Below, piece after piece: positions 45,640-58,113 of a stretch of 64,000 nt of DNA (positions are counted from its first letter, which is position 1; each line of letters starts with the position of its first letter). Made by a program: the position numbers and the translations under genes. The notes under the pieces are model-generated. The model had not been told where the DNA came from and searched no databases. It was given only the letters and a program-made list of their open reading frames with translations. Source of the DNA: Lycorma delicatula (lineage: Eukaryota; Arthropoda; Insecta; Hemiptera; Fulgoridae); contig NC_134465.1 in the NCBI RefSeq assembly GCF_047948215.1, forward strand, positions 54,385,341 to 54,449,340, written 5' to 3'.

Positions 45640-48600
45640 AAAAAGAAGAAAAATTATTCAATGTAAGCAATTCTACTTATTAAAACAAATTGTTCGTTTC
45701 TTCCGGCAAATAAAAGCTTACAAATCTCTATCCAAATAGAAAATTTATTCAATTTGGGTTATGAATTCAGAGGTTTTGGATTACTATGGTTCATTAAAAA
45801 AATAATATTAGAATTTTGCAAAAAAAAAAAACCAATCTTATTATATGAAATACATAATTGGAATATCTTGTGTTTCACAATGGACGTAGACAACCTGAAA
45901 CAAATCCCTATAAGAAAAAAATATATATAGAGCGATTTTCAATAATAACCAGCACATCACGCCACGCTTATCAAGATAACAGGCGAGTGAAGTGGTTTTC
46001 CTTTTCCGTTTTCATACAATCAAATAAATAATAATTGTTGAATATCACAACAAAGCCTTTTATAAAGCAAATGATATTCAAACTTGTAAATGAGAGATTC
46101 CAAAGAAACAGAATAATGAACATCATTAATTTCAGTGGCCGGGTTACTTTAGGTCATTTTTTTCGTCACTTTTATCTCAGATGCGTGTAAAGCATTAAAA
46201 GAGACTGAAAAGAAAATATTAAGTAAGAAATTACGTACGTAATCCAAGCGATCATAAAACGCAATGAAATATACTGATCGATAATTTTTACTTATTAAAA
46301 GAAAAAAAAATGTTTCCGCTTTCGAGATAAATCTAACAACAGTTTAAAAAAAATTATAAAATTTACCAAACCTCTATAATTACATCAGAAAATATGATTT
46401 TTGCTGAAAAGCATTGATCAACTATAATATCGACGTTTCATAATTTATTTACCTTTTCTTAAAATACGCGTGTAAATAGTTTTCATACATCTAAACCAAT
46501 TTCAATGTACCTAATGTGTACCCTCCATTGGTCTCATTTTTTAAAAATTAAATTTAAAATAACTTTCAGATAATTGAGATTCGCGAAACGCAACCATATT
46601 TTAATCATATATACAAATAATAATTTCCACATATAAGATTTCTCTAATGTAACATTAGTATTAGATATTACAACTTTAATACTTGATAGTTAAAAACATT
46701 TTTGCATATAAAATTAAAATATTAAACAATAAAACAACAAATTAAGATTACCACCACTAATCATTCGAGCTTTAATTTAAACCAATTTTTTTAATTTATT
46801 ATATAGATAAAAATGAAATAAAAACAAAGATTTTATGTTCATTTTTTACATTCGGAAATGTCAAAGACTGCCAAGGACGACTGTAATCAATTAGTCGTAC
46901 CTAATTACCATAGATATTATTATTTTTATGATTATTAATATAATTAATACCCGTCTTATGTAACAATAACTAATTAAGGAATTACATTAATTTGTGACAG
47001 TTTTAATTATTTCAGTCCATTACGTGAAAAATAATCAGATAAGGTTACATCCTGTAAAAATCATTAGTATTAATTTTTTTTATAACTATTCAAGTTACAG
47101 GCAAAATAAATAATTGACCTTTAAAAATCGTTAAATATTCAATAATCAGCCGATAATTTTATAAATTATTAATAAATAAACTCAGTATACGCGAAATCTA
47201 ATTTTCACTTAATTTGTTTGTATTCTAATTTATTTTTTAGACTGAAAGGGAAGCCGTGTTTACTGCACATATTACCATCTACATAGTTAACGTCCGGTAG
47301 ATAAAGTATAACTAGCATTTAAAAAAATTTTTTATAAGCAATTTATATATTAACAAAATTTTTTCTACTTTCAACATTCAAAAAAAAAATTTAACTAAAT
47401 TTTTTATCTACGAAAATAGTACATTCGTAAAATTTTTAAATAAAAATAATAAAGTAAATTTAAGTTATATGGTTCGAATAGAATGAAAGATAACAGCAAT
47501 GAAATACAACAGGATTACATTATCCTTTTCAATTAACGGGATATATTTTTATTGATGTCATAATACAGAAGAATTACAACAAAAAATTCCTTACCGTTCT
47601 CATACACTCGAGTGAAGATCCGTTTCGTGCAGCGAATTTATTTATCGTTAATTTTATCATTCATCTCTACGAATTATGAAATTTTTTTTAACTTTTGCAA
47701 TATCAACTATCGATAAGTTTTAAAAAACTTTTTTTTTTTTTTTTTTTTTGTGGGAAATACCGAAAAATTTGGAGAAGTGCAATTTATAACGTATTTGTTG
47801 TATGAAAATGCGATTTATCTGAACAGCGTTAAAAAATAAAGTAAAACACAATATCTGGTAATAAAAATCTTTGATTTTATTTCATATACATACTAAATTA
47901 AACCAGTTTTCTTTAAACGCACGGTTCAAGTGTGAGATTTTATTAATTCACCCCTTACTACGTTAAGAAGGTATATGAAAACAACACACAAATTAATACT
48001 ATGAGCGTCGTAAAACGACAATCCAGTATTCACATGTGTAAACATAAAAAAAATAAATTTAAAAAAAAATGCCGTTAAATTGAACGATTAAACGAATTAA
48101 TTGGAGTGAAATTAAATTATAAAAGATAAAATAATAATTATTATACGGTTAACTTATAAAAGAACACAATAAAATTATAAAACTCAATAACTTTATTAAA
48201 AGAGAAATTAAATTACACGGAACGAAGTGTAGAAGAGAGAAAAGACTGGATAAATTAGGAGCTTGAAAAAATCATTATATATCGTGATTCGATGTTATCA
48301 ATATTGCATTATATACACCTTACCATACTTGGTTAACCTGATTCAGTTAAATACAAATTAAATAAAAAGCGAATTTAGAAAAATAACAACGAACGAGGTT
48401 AGTAAAAAATACAATACTTTCAATATACTCATGTACTTATTCCTAATAAAACTAAATTATTATTTAAATATTATTATTATTATTATAAATAATATTATTA
48501 TTATTCTTGCCTAATCCTTGACAAACGAACAACAAAAAGCGAAACAGTTATTTTAATATCAAATTTCGGAGGAAGAAGGGAACAAACGGCAAGCAGGTAA

Positions 48601-51430
48601 CTTAATTTTTTTAATGTATTGCCCGAGATGGAAAATTAAAATGAAATCCTTTTGAAAAACAAAATAAACTCAAAAATGTTTATTGTTTTGCACATAAAGA
48701 ATTAAACAGTTTAAACACAAATCATAATTATTAACGTACAAACATTGTATATAAATAGTAGGAAAACTAAAATAGTTTGTTAAAAGCACGCGCTGGTTAT
48801 TACTCATAGGAAATACAAATCTATTTCAGACTTCCTACGGAGTTTGCAGAGGGCTGGTGGTAGACATGTTTTGTAGTCAATTATGTTCTATAGAACATAA
48901 ACAAATCTAGCGACTACACCTTCCCTTGATAACATTAAATAAAAACGTCTCTAGTACAGGCAAATTATAGTAGAAGTAGACTTCGCGTATTATTATATCA
49001 GAATAAAATCAAATTATTAGTTGTACATTACAAATTCTTACTATTTTACTTCGACAATTTTATTATTAAATATATTTGCTTTAAAATAATTTTATAGTAA
49101 AACTTCCATTTTGAAGAATACTCGTATGTTACAATATAAAAAAGATTCTTCCAAATGTTTGCCAAATAATTCTACGATACAAACCCTAATGAAGATCGAC
49201 ATCTGTAAAAAATGTGCCATCGGCTATATAAATTATGCCTTATAATACAACTTACCTAACCATATAAAATTACCTGAATATCTTTAGATACATTAAATAA
49301 TTGCTTATATAACTCAGTTAATACAAAGATTATTCCTTTATTTTTAGAAAGAAAAAAATACTTGAAGAAAATTGTTCGGCAGACATATATGTACGTTCAG
49401 TGTAGAAAAAAGCTCATTAATTTGTAACAGGTTTTGCAAATCGTAAGATTACCATCGTAAAATATTGTATATACTACTGCAATATATTAAGACAATATAC
49501 CAAGCACCTCTTTTACTTTTTATTTGTAGCGCCCAATGACATAAGGGCGTCGGTGAACAATGAGGTTAAATAAAGATCAAAGTAAGAGAATATAAAATGG
49601 CCAGTCCTTTAAAAAAAAGAAATAAAATAAAACAAATACAACCGGAATTTAAATGACATACATTAAGAAGAAAAAAAGCAACACCTACTGTAGAAATAGT
49701 GGGCGACAAACCACACGATTTTTTCACGCACACGCACAAGCGCAGACACACACACAAACACAAATATATACACAGCGACATCTACTATTAACATAACTAA
49801 GAATAAGTAATATTTATTGATTTAAATACGATTAATATAGCGTGCCGAAATAGCAAGTCTTGACAAATTAAAAAAAGCTGACATAAGATTTATCATTAGG
49901 CTGAATAAACGTACAACTTTAACAAATTAGATTTATCATTAGTAATTTTTTCTTTCATATCGATTTAAATAAAGGATCTTCTAAATTTTAATAAAGTGCT
50001 TTTCATAAATTCCACAGACTAAAACTAGCCAAATATAAAAACTGTCAATTGCAGTTGTTCAGCTACCTGAATTATTAAAATCAAAGCTTAATTAAAAATT
50101 TATATATATATATAAAATTAATTTTGAATGCCAGAACGTTAATATTTCCACAGATTAAACGACGCGATTTATTACAAAAACTGTTTCACGTATTTCAAAA
50201 CCGTTTTAACAGAGGTTAAAAACAAACAGAATCTACTAAATACGTTTGTATGTAAATATTACAGCCATATAAATATTAGGGAACGCTAAAGTAGGTTAGG
50301 TTATTAATATGTAAAAACTGATCACAAAGGCGTTTTTAAAAACACGACAAAAAACCACTGGGGATAAATCACATATTAATGTGATATATTTAAATTTAAT
50401 TGAACGTACGAATTAAATAGAGAATACGACCTTTATTTGTAATTATTTTTCACAAACTTTCAAAACAAACGGAGATAATAAATACGAAATTATTTGAAAT
50501 TTACTTATAATAAAAAAAAAACAGTTCGAAAAAGTGAATGCCCTTCTTTTTCCTTTAGTAAATTTTCACTGGTTCATTTATTTAACCTTTTTTTTAAATT
50601 TACCTAAAAATATAACTCATCCTAGTAAAACCAAATACAAATAAAAAATTATACATCAAGAAAACCTTAAATCCAAAACGCTAAGGTTCACAAATTTTTC
50701 ACGCTGTAAAAAACGTAAACGATATAACCTTGAAAAGGTCGAAACTGACAACTTGAGTTTGTGTTTCGTAATGGATTAAAAGCGAGCTATTTGTATTAAG
50801 AAGGGGTAAAAAATCGATAATCAGTTAAAATACAACAAAATAATTACAATTATACACTAAAAGAACAACCAAAAATAAATAAAATATTTATCTAGTTACA
50901 ACACAACAAGCAAGGTAAGCCGATACGCGTATCCTACCGTGTTAATTCATTACTTAAACATTTCACAATAGTATGAGAAAGGATACATCATACATAACAT
51001 AGAAAATACATTACACATACGTACAGTTAAGTGAACATGTAAACAGAATTATATGAAATACGAGTAAAAATTATGATAAAACCTTTTGTCTGACTTTATA
51101 AAAAGTCGAAACGAAGGGTAAAGATTTTAATTTTATTGCTTAGTACATTTTGCGTACAACATACGTGAATAAAACATTAGTAGATACCGAATGACACTGT
51201 CATCAAAGTAGGTCATTATCGTACAACCTTGCTTTTGTATAAATAAAGTACACGAGAATAAATATTTGACTGATCTGATGCTATTTTATTACTTTCTGTT
51301 TTGTTTTTTTTTTTTACTGTACAACCTCAATTATATGTATATATAAATATACATATTGCAGTCTTTACCTTCGTTTTAACTTTTTACCGTACGTACATTT
51401 CATCCAAACATTTTTCTTTTTCTATGTCTT
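45640..51430. other. Long AT-rich gene-free stretch
   Basis: I find no open frame with recognisable content, no SINE or LINE copy and no inverted element ends. T21 lies near 47729-47749 and (TAT)n-like sequence near 48470-48505. It may be intronic or intergenic. Confidence 0.45.
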
Positions 51431-51435
51431 AAAAT

Positions 51436-51505
51436 CTCTTGTTTTTGAAGTCTATCGACCCATCTAATTTTCAAGTTCTTCAACATGTTTCAACGCCTTT
51501 CCTTT
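51436..51505 (-). pseudogene. Tiny LINE C-terminal relic
   Basis: The minus strand encodes MLKNLKIRWVDRLQKQEIL, resembling MLKIRWVDKVTNEEVLRQI of the LINE family. It is only about 23 codons long. Confidence 0.4.
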
Positions 51506-51650
51506 TTCTTTTTACTTTCCTATACCTTTCGTTATAGGTAATAGCCATAATCCGTAAAAATATCCTTTTTTAATTAGTAAAATTTTGATACTGGCAGATT
51601 TTTTTTTCCATGAAACGTCTACTTGTTTGTACCAACAAAATAAGATACAA

Positions 51651-51663
51651 CCCCCCCCCCCCC
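51651..51663. repeat. C13 homopolymer
   Basis: Thirteen consecutive C bases lie in AT-rich DNA. A similar C10 occurs at 61734-61743. Confidence 0.95.
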
Positions 51664-52002
51664 TCAACGAACTGTGGATTAATTTTAATGGTAAAAAGAA
51701 AACGTTAAATTTTAGTAGGAGAGATTCGGAAGAACCCGGACCCTTTTTTAAGAAATAAAATCTATTAAAACATTGTTTTTTTTAACAATAAAGAATATTT
51801 AAAAAATAATACAACAACGTCTGCTCTTCAAATTAATTAACGTGTACGCTTCGACCGGTCAATTATATTTTTCAAACTGTTAATAGATATCAGACACGAT
51901 CGACAATTCTCAAGTACAACGAACCTGTGGCGTATACAATATAACAAAACCGTAAAATCATACACATATTTGGCACAATTTAAACTCGACAACAGTTTTA
52001 TG

Positions 52003-52024
52003 ATATATATATATATATATATAT
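52003..52024. repeat. (TA)n microsatellite
   Basis: Uninterrupted AT dinucleotide run. Confidence 0.95.
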
Positions 52025-53180
52025 CAAGTTTTCACCTAGCACGCTAAAGCATACTAAGCGCAAAATTAAGTGTTAAAATTTTACTTTGGCATTAAGCCTA
52101 ACACTTAACTACATCACGCTCAACAGAGCGGACTGCTGAATTGAATTAAATCAACAAACACAACCGGCACATAATACAACGTATATTACACACGCATCAC
52201 GATATTTCTTCAATACGTTTATTACTTCCGTAACCAAGTTTTACATATAAAAAAATAAAACAATACTCTGTAGTAAAAATAAAAAAAAAATCATAAAAAT
52301 CAACTACATCTATTATTAAAAACATATAAAAAATAAATATAATTAAGGCAAACTATCGATAAAAAAAATTAATTAGTTTTTTATTTATATTATTGTAATT
52401 TATAATTGTGATATAAAGACGATATAAAATGAAAACTATTAACAGTATAATATAATAACTTTCACAAATTAATAATACACTACTACTTTATATTGAATTA
52501 TATCTTTTTTTATACTAATTTAATTCTGATCGCCTCAAGTTAAACTTATATAACATTTCAAAACAAAACCGGAAAGAAAAAAAAAATCAAATCTATATAA
52601 ATTGTACGCAAAACAACGTGATAAAAGTAATTTATAAATAAAAATTCATCAACCCGGCCTGATCTAACTCGATAAAAAAAAAAAAAAACATACTTCATAT
52701 TTCTATTAATTTCAACATCGGGGAGGAGAAATAACAAAACAAATATTAGAAAGATATAATATAGAGAATAATAAAGAAATTATTATTACTCTTAATATAA
52801 CTTTTTAAATAAATCAAACATAGATATAACATAAAATCTCTCAACCGTATCCTCACATTAGAAAAAAATCCATACAGAATATTTACAATAAATAAATGGA
52901 CGAAGGAGGGAATACTCAAAACGAACTTGAAATAATTCATAAATGTTTTTCAATACGGAAGACAAACCACCAACCAAAATTTTTCATACTAACCAAACTT
53001 TTATGATACGAGCGAAGTTATTAAAAATTCTCATTTAACACACTTAAAAGAAAAAAAATAAATAAAAGCCTTCGAAAAAATGTATACTTATTGGCATTTC
53101 ATTTACAAATTTTCCGATTTATAAAAAAAAACAACACAAATGATTAGATTTAGACGAAAACAAAGAGCGTAAAAAATAAT
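52025..53180. other. AT-rich gene-free stretch
   Basis: No gene or element is recognised. Confidence 0.5.
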
Positions 53181-53202
53181 ACAACACGTGTTGTTTTTTT
53201 TA

Positions 53203-53738
53203 TGAAGTCCTACGCAAGAACTATCGCATGAAAATGAACAAAACAAAAGTAATGAAATGTAGTAGAAATAACAAAGATGGACCACTGAATGTGAAAATAG
53301 GAGGAGAAAAGATTATGGAAGTAGAAGAATTTTGTTATTTGGGAAGTAGAATTACTAAAGATGGACGAAGCAGGAGCGATATAAAATACCGAATAGCACA
53401 AGCGAAACGAGCCTTCAGTAAGAAATATAATTTGTTTACATCAAAAATTAATTTAAATGTCAGGAAAAGATTTTTGAAAGTGTATGTTTGAATAGAGACT
53501 ATTTTGTATAGCGACTTATATAGGCCACATACTAAGGCATCCTGGAATAGTCGCTTTAATATTGGAAGGACAGGTAGAAGGGAAAAATTGTATAGGCAGG
53601 CCACGTTTGGAATATGTAAAACAAATTGTTACGGATGTAGGATGTAGAGGGTATACTGAAATGAAACGACTAGCACTAGATAGGGAATCTTGGAGAGCTG
53701 CATCAAACCAGTCAAATGACTGAAGACAAAAAAAAAAC
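53203..53738 (+). mobile_element. LINE, 5'-truncated and internally deleted
   Basis: The copy starts in the MKINKNKTKVMKCS region and is open from 53228 to 53491, including EEFCYLGSRITKDGRSRSDI and NLFTSKINLNVRKRFLKVYV. It then skips roughly 240 bases (the SETWT and WVDKVTNEE segment) and resumes at GGCCACATACTAAGGCATCC. The end has CAGTCAAATGACTGAAGAC and a poly(A) run. An ACGTGTT repeat at 53186-53192 and 53738-53744 is a probable short target-site duplication. It is very close in sequence to the copy at 29208-30204. Confidence 0.92.
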
Positions 53739-53769
53739 GTGTTTTCGAAGCTACAATAACGAGAAAAAC

Positions 53770-54430
53770 CACGGGTTGTACTGTCATCCGAATAGCACGA
53801 CAACGCTCCGCGCTCCTTTTATATGACGCAAAGATTTATCTAATTTACAATTTTAACTACATAAAAGAATGTAATCGATTAATCGATTATTACGGCCTGC
53901 CTTCTACGTAACTAGTAATAGGAAACAATATATTATCGATGTTTATAGATAACATTTTTGAATAATACAACATGAAAAACTTAAAGTTAAACCTTTACGT
54001 CTATTAAACGTAAAGGTTTTACAGGTAATTTACCTGTAAGTCAAAGATGGTGTTTAAATGTATTATGACTAATAATTTTCAGCGGCTCTTTTCGCACAAT
54101 TTAATTGACAGGTAGATCGATCAGTCAGCGTTTCTTAATAGCTGCTTACACATGGTTTAATTTTTAGTTCTATTTGTTTAATTTACCGTAAATTATTTTT
54201 AAATAGTCTATATATTTGAATGAAAGAGTACGGTCCTCCATCATACCTCGTATCTGTTGCGGCCAAACTTGAGATGTAAGGAACTAACGCTGTACTTAGT
54301 CAAAAGAACACCTATTAGTTGTGCTAAGCGAAAATGATAAGCACGCAACCCTACTTCAAACGAGAAATGCAGTAATATAAACGAAAAAATGTTTTTATTT
54401 ACCCACCTAATCCTTAATTTCAATTTATGG
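53770..54430. other. AT-rich non-coding stretch
   Basis: No gene is recognised. A short complementary pair, TAAACCTTTACGT and ACGTAAAGGTTT, lies near 53989-54018. Confidence 0.45.
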
Positions 54431-54439
54431 ATGTCATAT

Positions 54440-54690
54440 ATATTTTAAGTAGTTGACGGGGTGCGGTGCGCCTACCCATTTTAGTAAATATATGACAAGT
54501 GAGCGGTTGGGACACGTAAGCCGGAGGTATATGGCACCGCGCTTAGTCCGCTCACGCTGTTACGTAATCTCTAGGAGCTATTTTTCGGTCGCTAACTTTT
54601 TCGAGGCTCAGTTACCGTTTATGGCATAGATATTCGGTCTTATGCTTTAGGGCGACCGAATGAGGTGGTGGCAGGAGAAATGCCAAGCAA
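54440..54690. other. GC-richer island with inverted words
   Basis: GTGAGCGG (about 54500) pairs with CCGCTCAC (about 54548), and GGTGCGGTGCGCC (about 54462) is close to the complement of GGCACCGCGC (about 54532). No family is recognised. It could be an RNA-forming region, a promoter or a transposon fragment. Confidence 0.25.
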
Positions 54691-55626
54691 ACCAATAATC
54701 CTTAATTTACAGTAATTTTTATACAAAAAAAATAATTAATTCTGTTAATTCACTATAGTAAATATTCTGAAAGAATTAACGCAAAGAGACGATGAAACAT
54801 CACAAACTAACGAAAACCAATTCTGCGTTCTTAAAATAACGCAATTATCTAATATTACTCGTACTGGAAGAAGCCTACTAAAACTATTACGATCAACAAG
54901 GAGACTTCGGCTTGGTAACATGATACAAATAAGAATACAGAAGTATCCTCTATTTCCCTTGTCATATCAATCAGTACAAACGAATCCTTTCAGGAAAAAA
55001 GAATATAAAGACTGAAATCATCAATATACTAATCATAGCTAAATACCTCACATAAAATTTACATATATTACAATAATATATATATAAAATGAATTACAAA
55101 TTGGCCATCGATAATTACAGCCCTATTGGAATAAAACGGTACTAGAGTATAGAGTAGCCATTTAATCCGATTAACACGTAGGGAAAAGGCGTTAACCGCG
55201 CGCCGTTTGCCGCCCGTTATCAAAAACGACCTTGTAAAATATATTTCATAGAAATTAGTAATGGTTCGTGTCGTGTTCCGGTAATATCACTAATATTACC
55301 TAACTAATAATAATTACAATAAAATAAAAACATTGTCATAACGCGTTCACACTCACAAATACAAGCATTACTATATTATATTCCTGAAATTTTAATGTTA
55401 ATCTACATTAGAATTTAGCAAAGCATGTCGATACAAGATGTATATTACATATGTAATTAATCTATAAATAACACAACAGGATATCCGACCTACTCACACG
55501 CATACATTCTTAAATATCCAACCCGATATTTTCTTTTTCCTTTTTTAACAACTGCACAACTTCTAAAACGATCAGATTATTATTTCTTCGGTAGAGCAGA
55601 CCGAGATTTTACTGCAACAGTCAGTG

Positions 55627-55920
55627 GCGGCTCGCGTATAGGCACTGTGGAACTGCAGTACCCCTTATTTCCATTTGATATTATCGATAACATTTAATAT
55701 ACAGAGTCCTTTTTTCTTAATATTTGTAGAATATATAATCCTTAAGCTTAATATCAGCAACCATTTCCCAGTTTATGAAAAACATACAAAAATCTTTGTA
55801 TGGAACTGTGCGCTTCACAGTTCCAGCGGCGTGGTGTTTGTCTGTTGTACGAATGCTCAAATAGGAAGCTGCAAGGGAACGACAGCACAGTCGCTCCTGC
55901 AGTTGTGACCCTAACGTGCT
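55627..55920 (+). mobile_element. hAT-like element end fragment
   Basis: CAGTGGCGGCTCGCGTATAG, then GGCACTGTGGAACTGCAGTA, has the form of a hAT terminal inverted repeat (CAGTGGCGGCTCG…). Downstream AACTGTGCGCTTCACAGTTC is also typical of related element 5' regions. The opposite end and transposase were not found. The 77-codon frame at 55675-55908 is probably part of this untranslated sequence. Confidence 0.5.
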
Positions 55921-56501
55921 GATGGAAGTTAGTTTTTTTTTGTTTCACTCCATGTGTGTTGTGCTTAAAAATCGTGTACCATATTCTTGAATGTGATAAA
56001 GTGTAGAATTAGATTATTATCCTGCTTCCAGCTATTTTATTTGATTCATTTTTTTCGGTTGTTTTATTTTAAAGAAAACTTTAATAACCTTTTTATATAT
56101 GTTTGTTTCCTTTTACACAATTTTAAAACGAAGGCTAAAAATTTTCTGGACAACATCCCCACTAATTTTAGCTACCAACCGCTATTGGTAATAGTACAGG
56201 TGTTAAGAATCCCTCTTTTTGAAAAATCCCATTAAATGACTACAATTAATTCCAAATAACGTGAAATTATTTTTATGGATACAACATAGAAGACGAGAGA
56301 AAGAAATAATACGACGGAAATCTTAAATACGCGATGTTTTTGAAATTCCAATTTATCAGACTAGAATTTTTTATAGTAGAAATTAAATTTCTGCCTTACA
56401 CTATGTGTGTGGTTTTCTCCCACCAAATAAAAAAAAAACAGCGATGTTTCGTTTCAAAATTACTAACGAGATGAATATTAACCGGCCGGATAATCAGTGG
56501 T

Positions 56502-56762
56502 GTTAACCGATAATCAATTCATGTTTGAGAATTATTTTATAACAATCAGAAAACAATAAGAAAGTTTTCTTTCCAACGCTCCCTTTCTCGAGTTTACACC
56601 AAGTTTATTCTGATTCTATATTACTTTTATTTCTATTAAGGTTTTATATTCATCTAACGAACCGAAACGCAGTTGGGGAGGGGGTAAAAAGGAAAAGGGA
56701 TAAAATTTGGAATGAAGACAACTTTAGAGAAATTGCATCACAAGAAAAATAACTCGTCTTTT
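56502..56762 (+). repeat. Left arm of a ~96% identical inverted repeat
   Basis: The segment GTTAACCGATAATCAATTCA…ATAACTCGTCTTTT is repeated in inverted orientation at 57851-58113 with about ten differences in 261 bases. It encodes no protein. The outer end begins with GTTAACCGATAATC. Confidence 0.95.
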
Positions 56763-57850
56763 AATAAAACTAAACAATCGGAACCCTGGAAGATGTACAC
56801 AGTTAAATCTCTTTGAGCGATTAACCGCAGCTAAAAGCTGTTGACATTCAATTAAAATTGCTTTCAGAAAATAACAATTTTACTGAATTTTTATATTGGA
56901 TATATTTGGCTCCGAATAAAAAAAAACCTTACTCCAACTAGTTACAGATCAAAAAAATTTTATAAACTCAACCGAATGATTTATTTTCAGTAAAATATTC
57001 TATCTTAAAAGCCAAGCAATAAACACAAGGATCGTTCAACTAATATGACCTTTTCTGCCCTAAATACACCAGCAGTCTTATAGCCTTCTTAAACAAATAG
57101 AATATTATTATGCTATATATATGAAATCCACGGCAATCTAACTTCCAACTCTATTGTATTTTTATCAATGGTATTATTATTTAAAGTAAATTACAATGCA
57201 ACAAATCACAATTTATAATATTTGGAAACACTGTGAGAAATTCACACACAAATTTCCCATAATAACGACGAATAGAACTTACACCAGGTTAGGATTATAT
57301 ATATATATGAACTTTGTAATCAAAATTGAATAGCGGTAACATTAAAGCATTGTCATCATTTTCGAAACCACAAATACGTCTACATACACAAACACAAATG
57401 CATTTTTTTATGTTAGTTAATATATATTATAAAAAAAGAATGCAATTTTCTTTTTAAGAAAAAACTGAATACAATTCAAAGGAAAAATCCCTGAATCGAA
57501 GGATATTTTTCTTTTTGAGTAAAACTAATCAAAAAATTAAATTACCATTTAATAAAAAGCAATTTATTATTTTAGATTAAAAAAAATTGATGTCTGAGTT
57601 CACCATTATCATCCCTCCCCCAACCATCAACCAGTTGTAATAAATTTCTAACCAATAATTTCATAGATCTGGCTACGATTTGTAATTCATTACCTTCAAA
57701 CGGCTACATACGGTGATGCGTGCGAGTATATTCCAGTTCACGAAAAAATCTTTAATTTCTTAAGAAAAAACAATATTTTCAGCATACATTTTGAGCTGAT
57801 AATGAAACTGTGGAAAAAATCGATCGTAGAGAGATTTGTAAGATCCAAAA
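56763..57850. other. Spacer between the near-identical inverted repeats
   Basis: About 1.1 kb of AT-rich sequence has no recognisable gene or transposase, and a short (TA)n run near 57297. Confidence 0.6.
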
Positions 57851-58113
57851 AAAAGACGAGTTATTTTTCTTGTGCTGCAATTTCTCTAAACTTGTCTTCA
57901 TTCCAAATTTTTATCCCTTTTCCTTTTTGACCCCCTCCCCATCTGCGTTTTGGTTCGTTAGATGAATATAAGACCTTAATAGAAATAAAAGTAATACAGA
58001 ATCAGAATAAACTTGGTGTAAACTCGAGAAAGGGAGCGTTGGAAAGAAAACTTTCTTATTGTTTTCTGATAGTTATAAAATAATTCTCAAACATGAATTG
58101 ATTATCGGTTAAC
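57851..58113 (-). repeat. Right arm of the ~96% identical inverted repeat
   Basis: This is the reverse complement of 56502-56762, ending GATTATCGGTTAAC at 58113. Confidence 0.95.
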
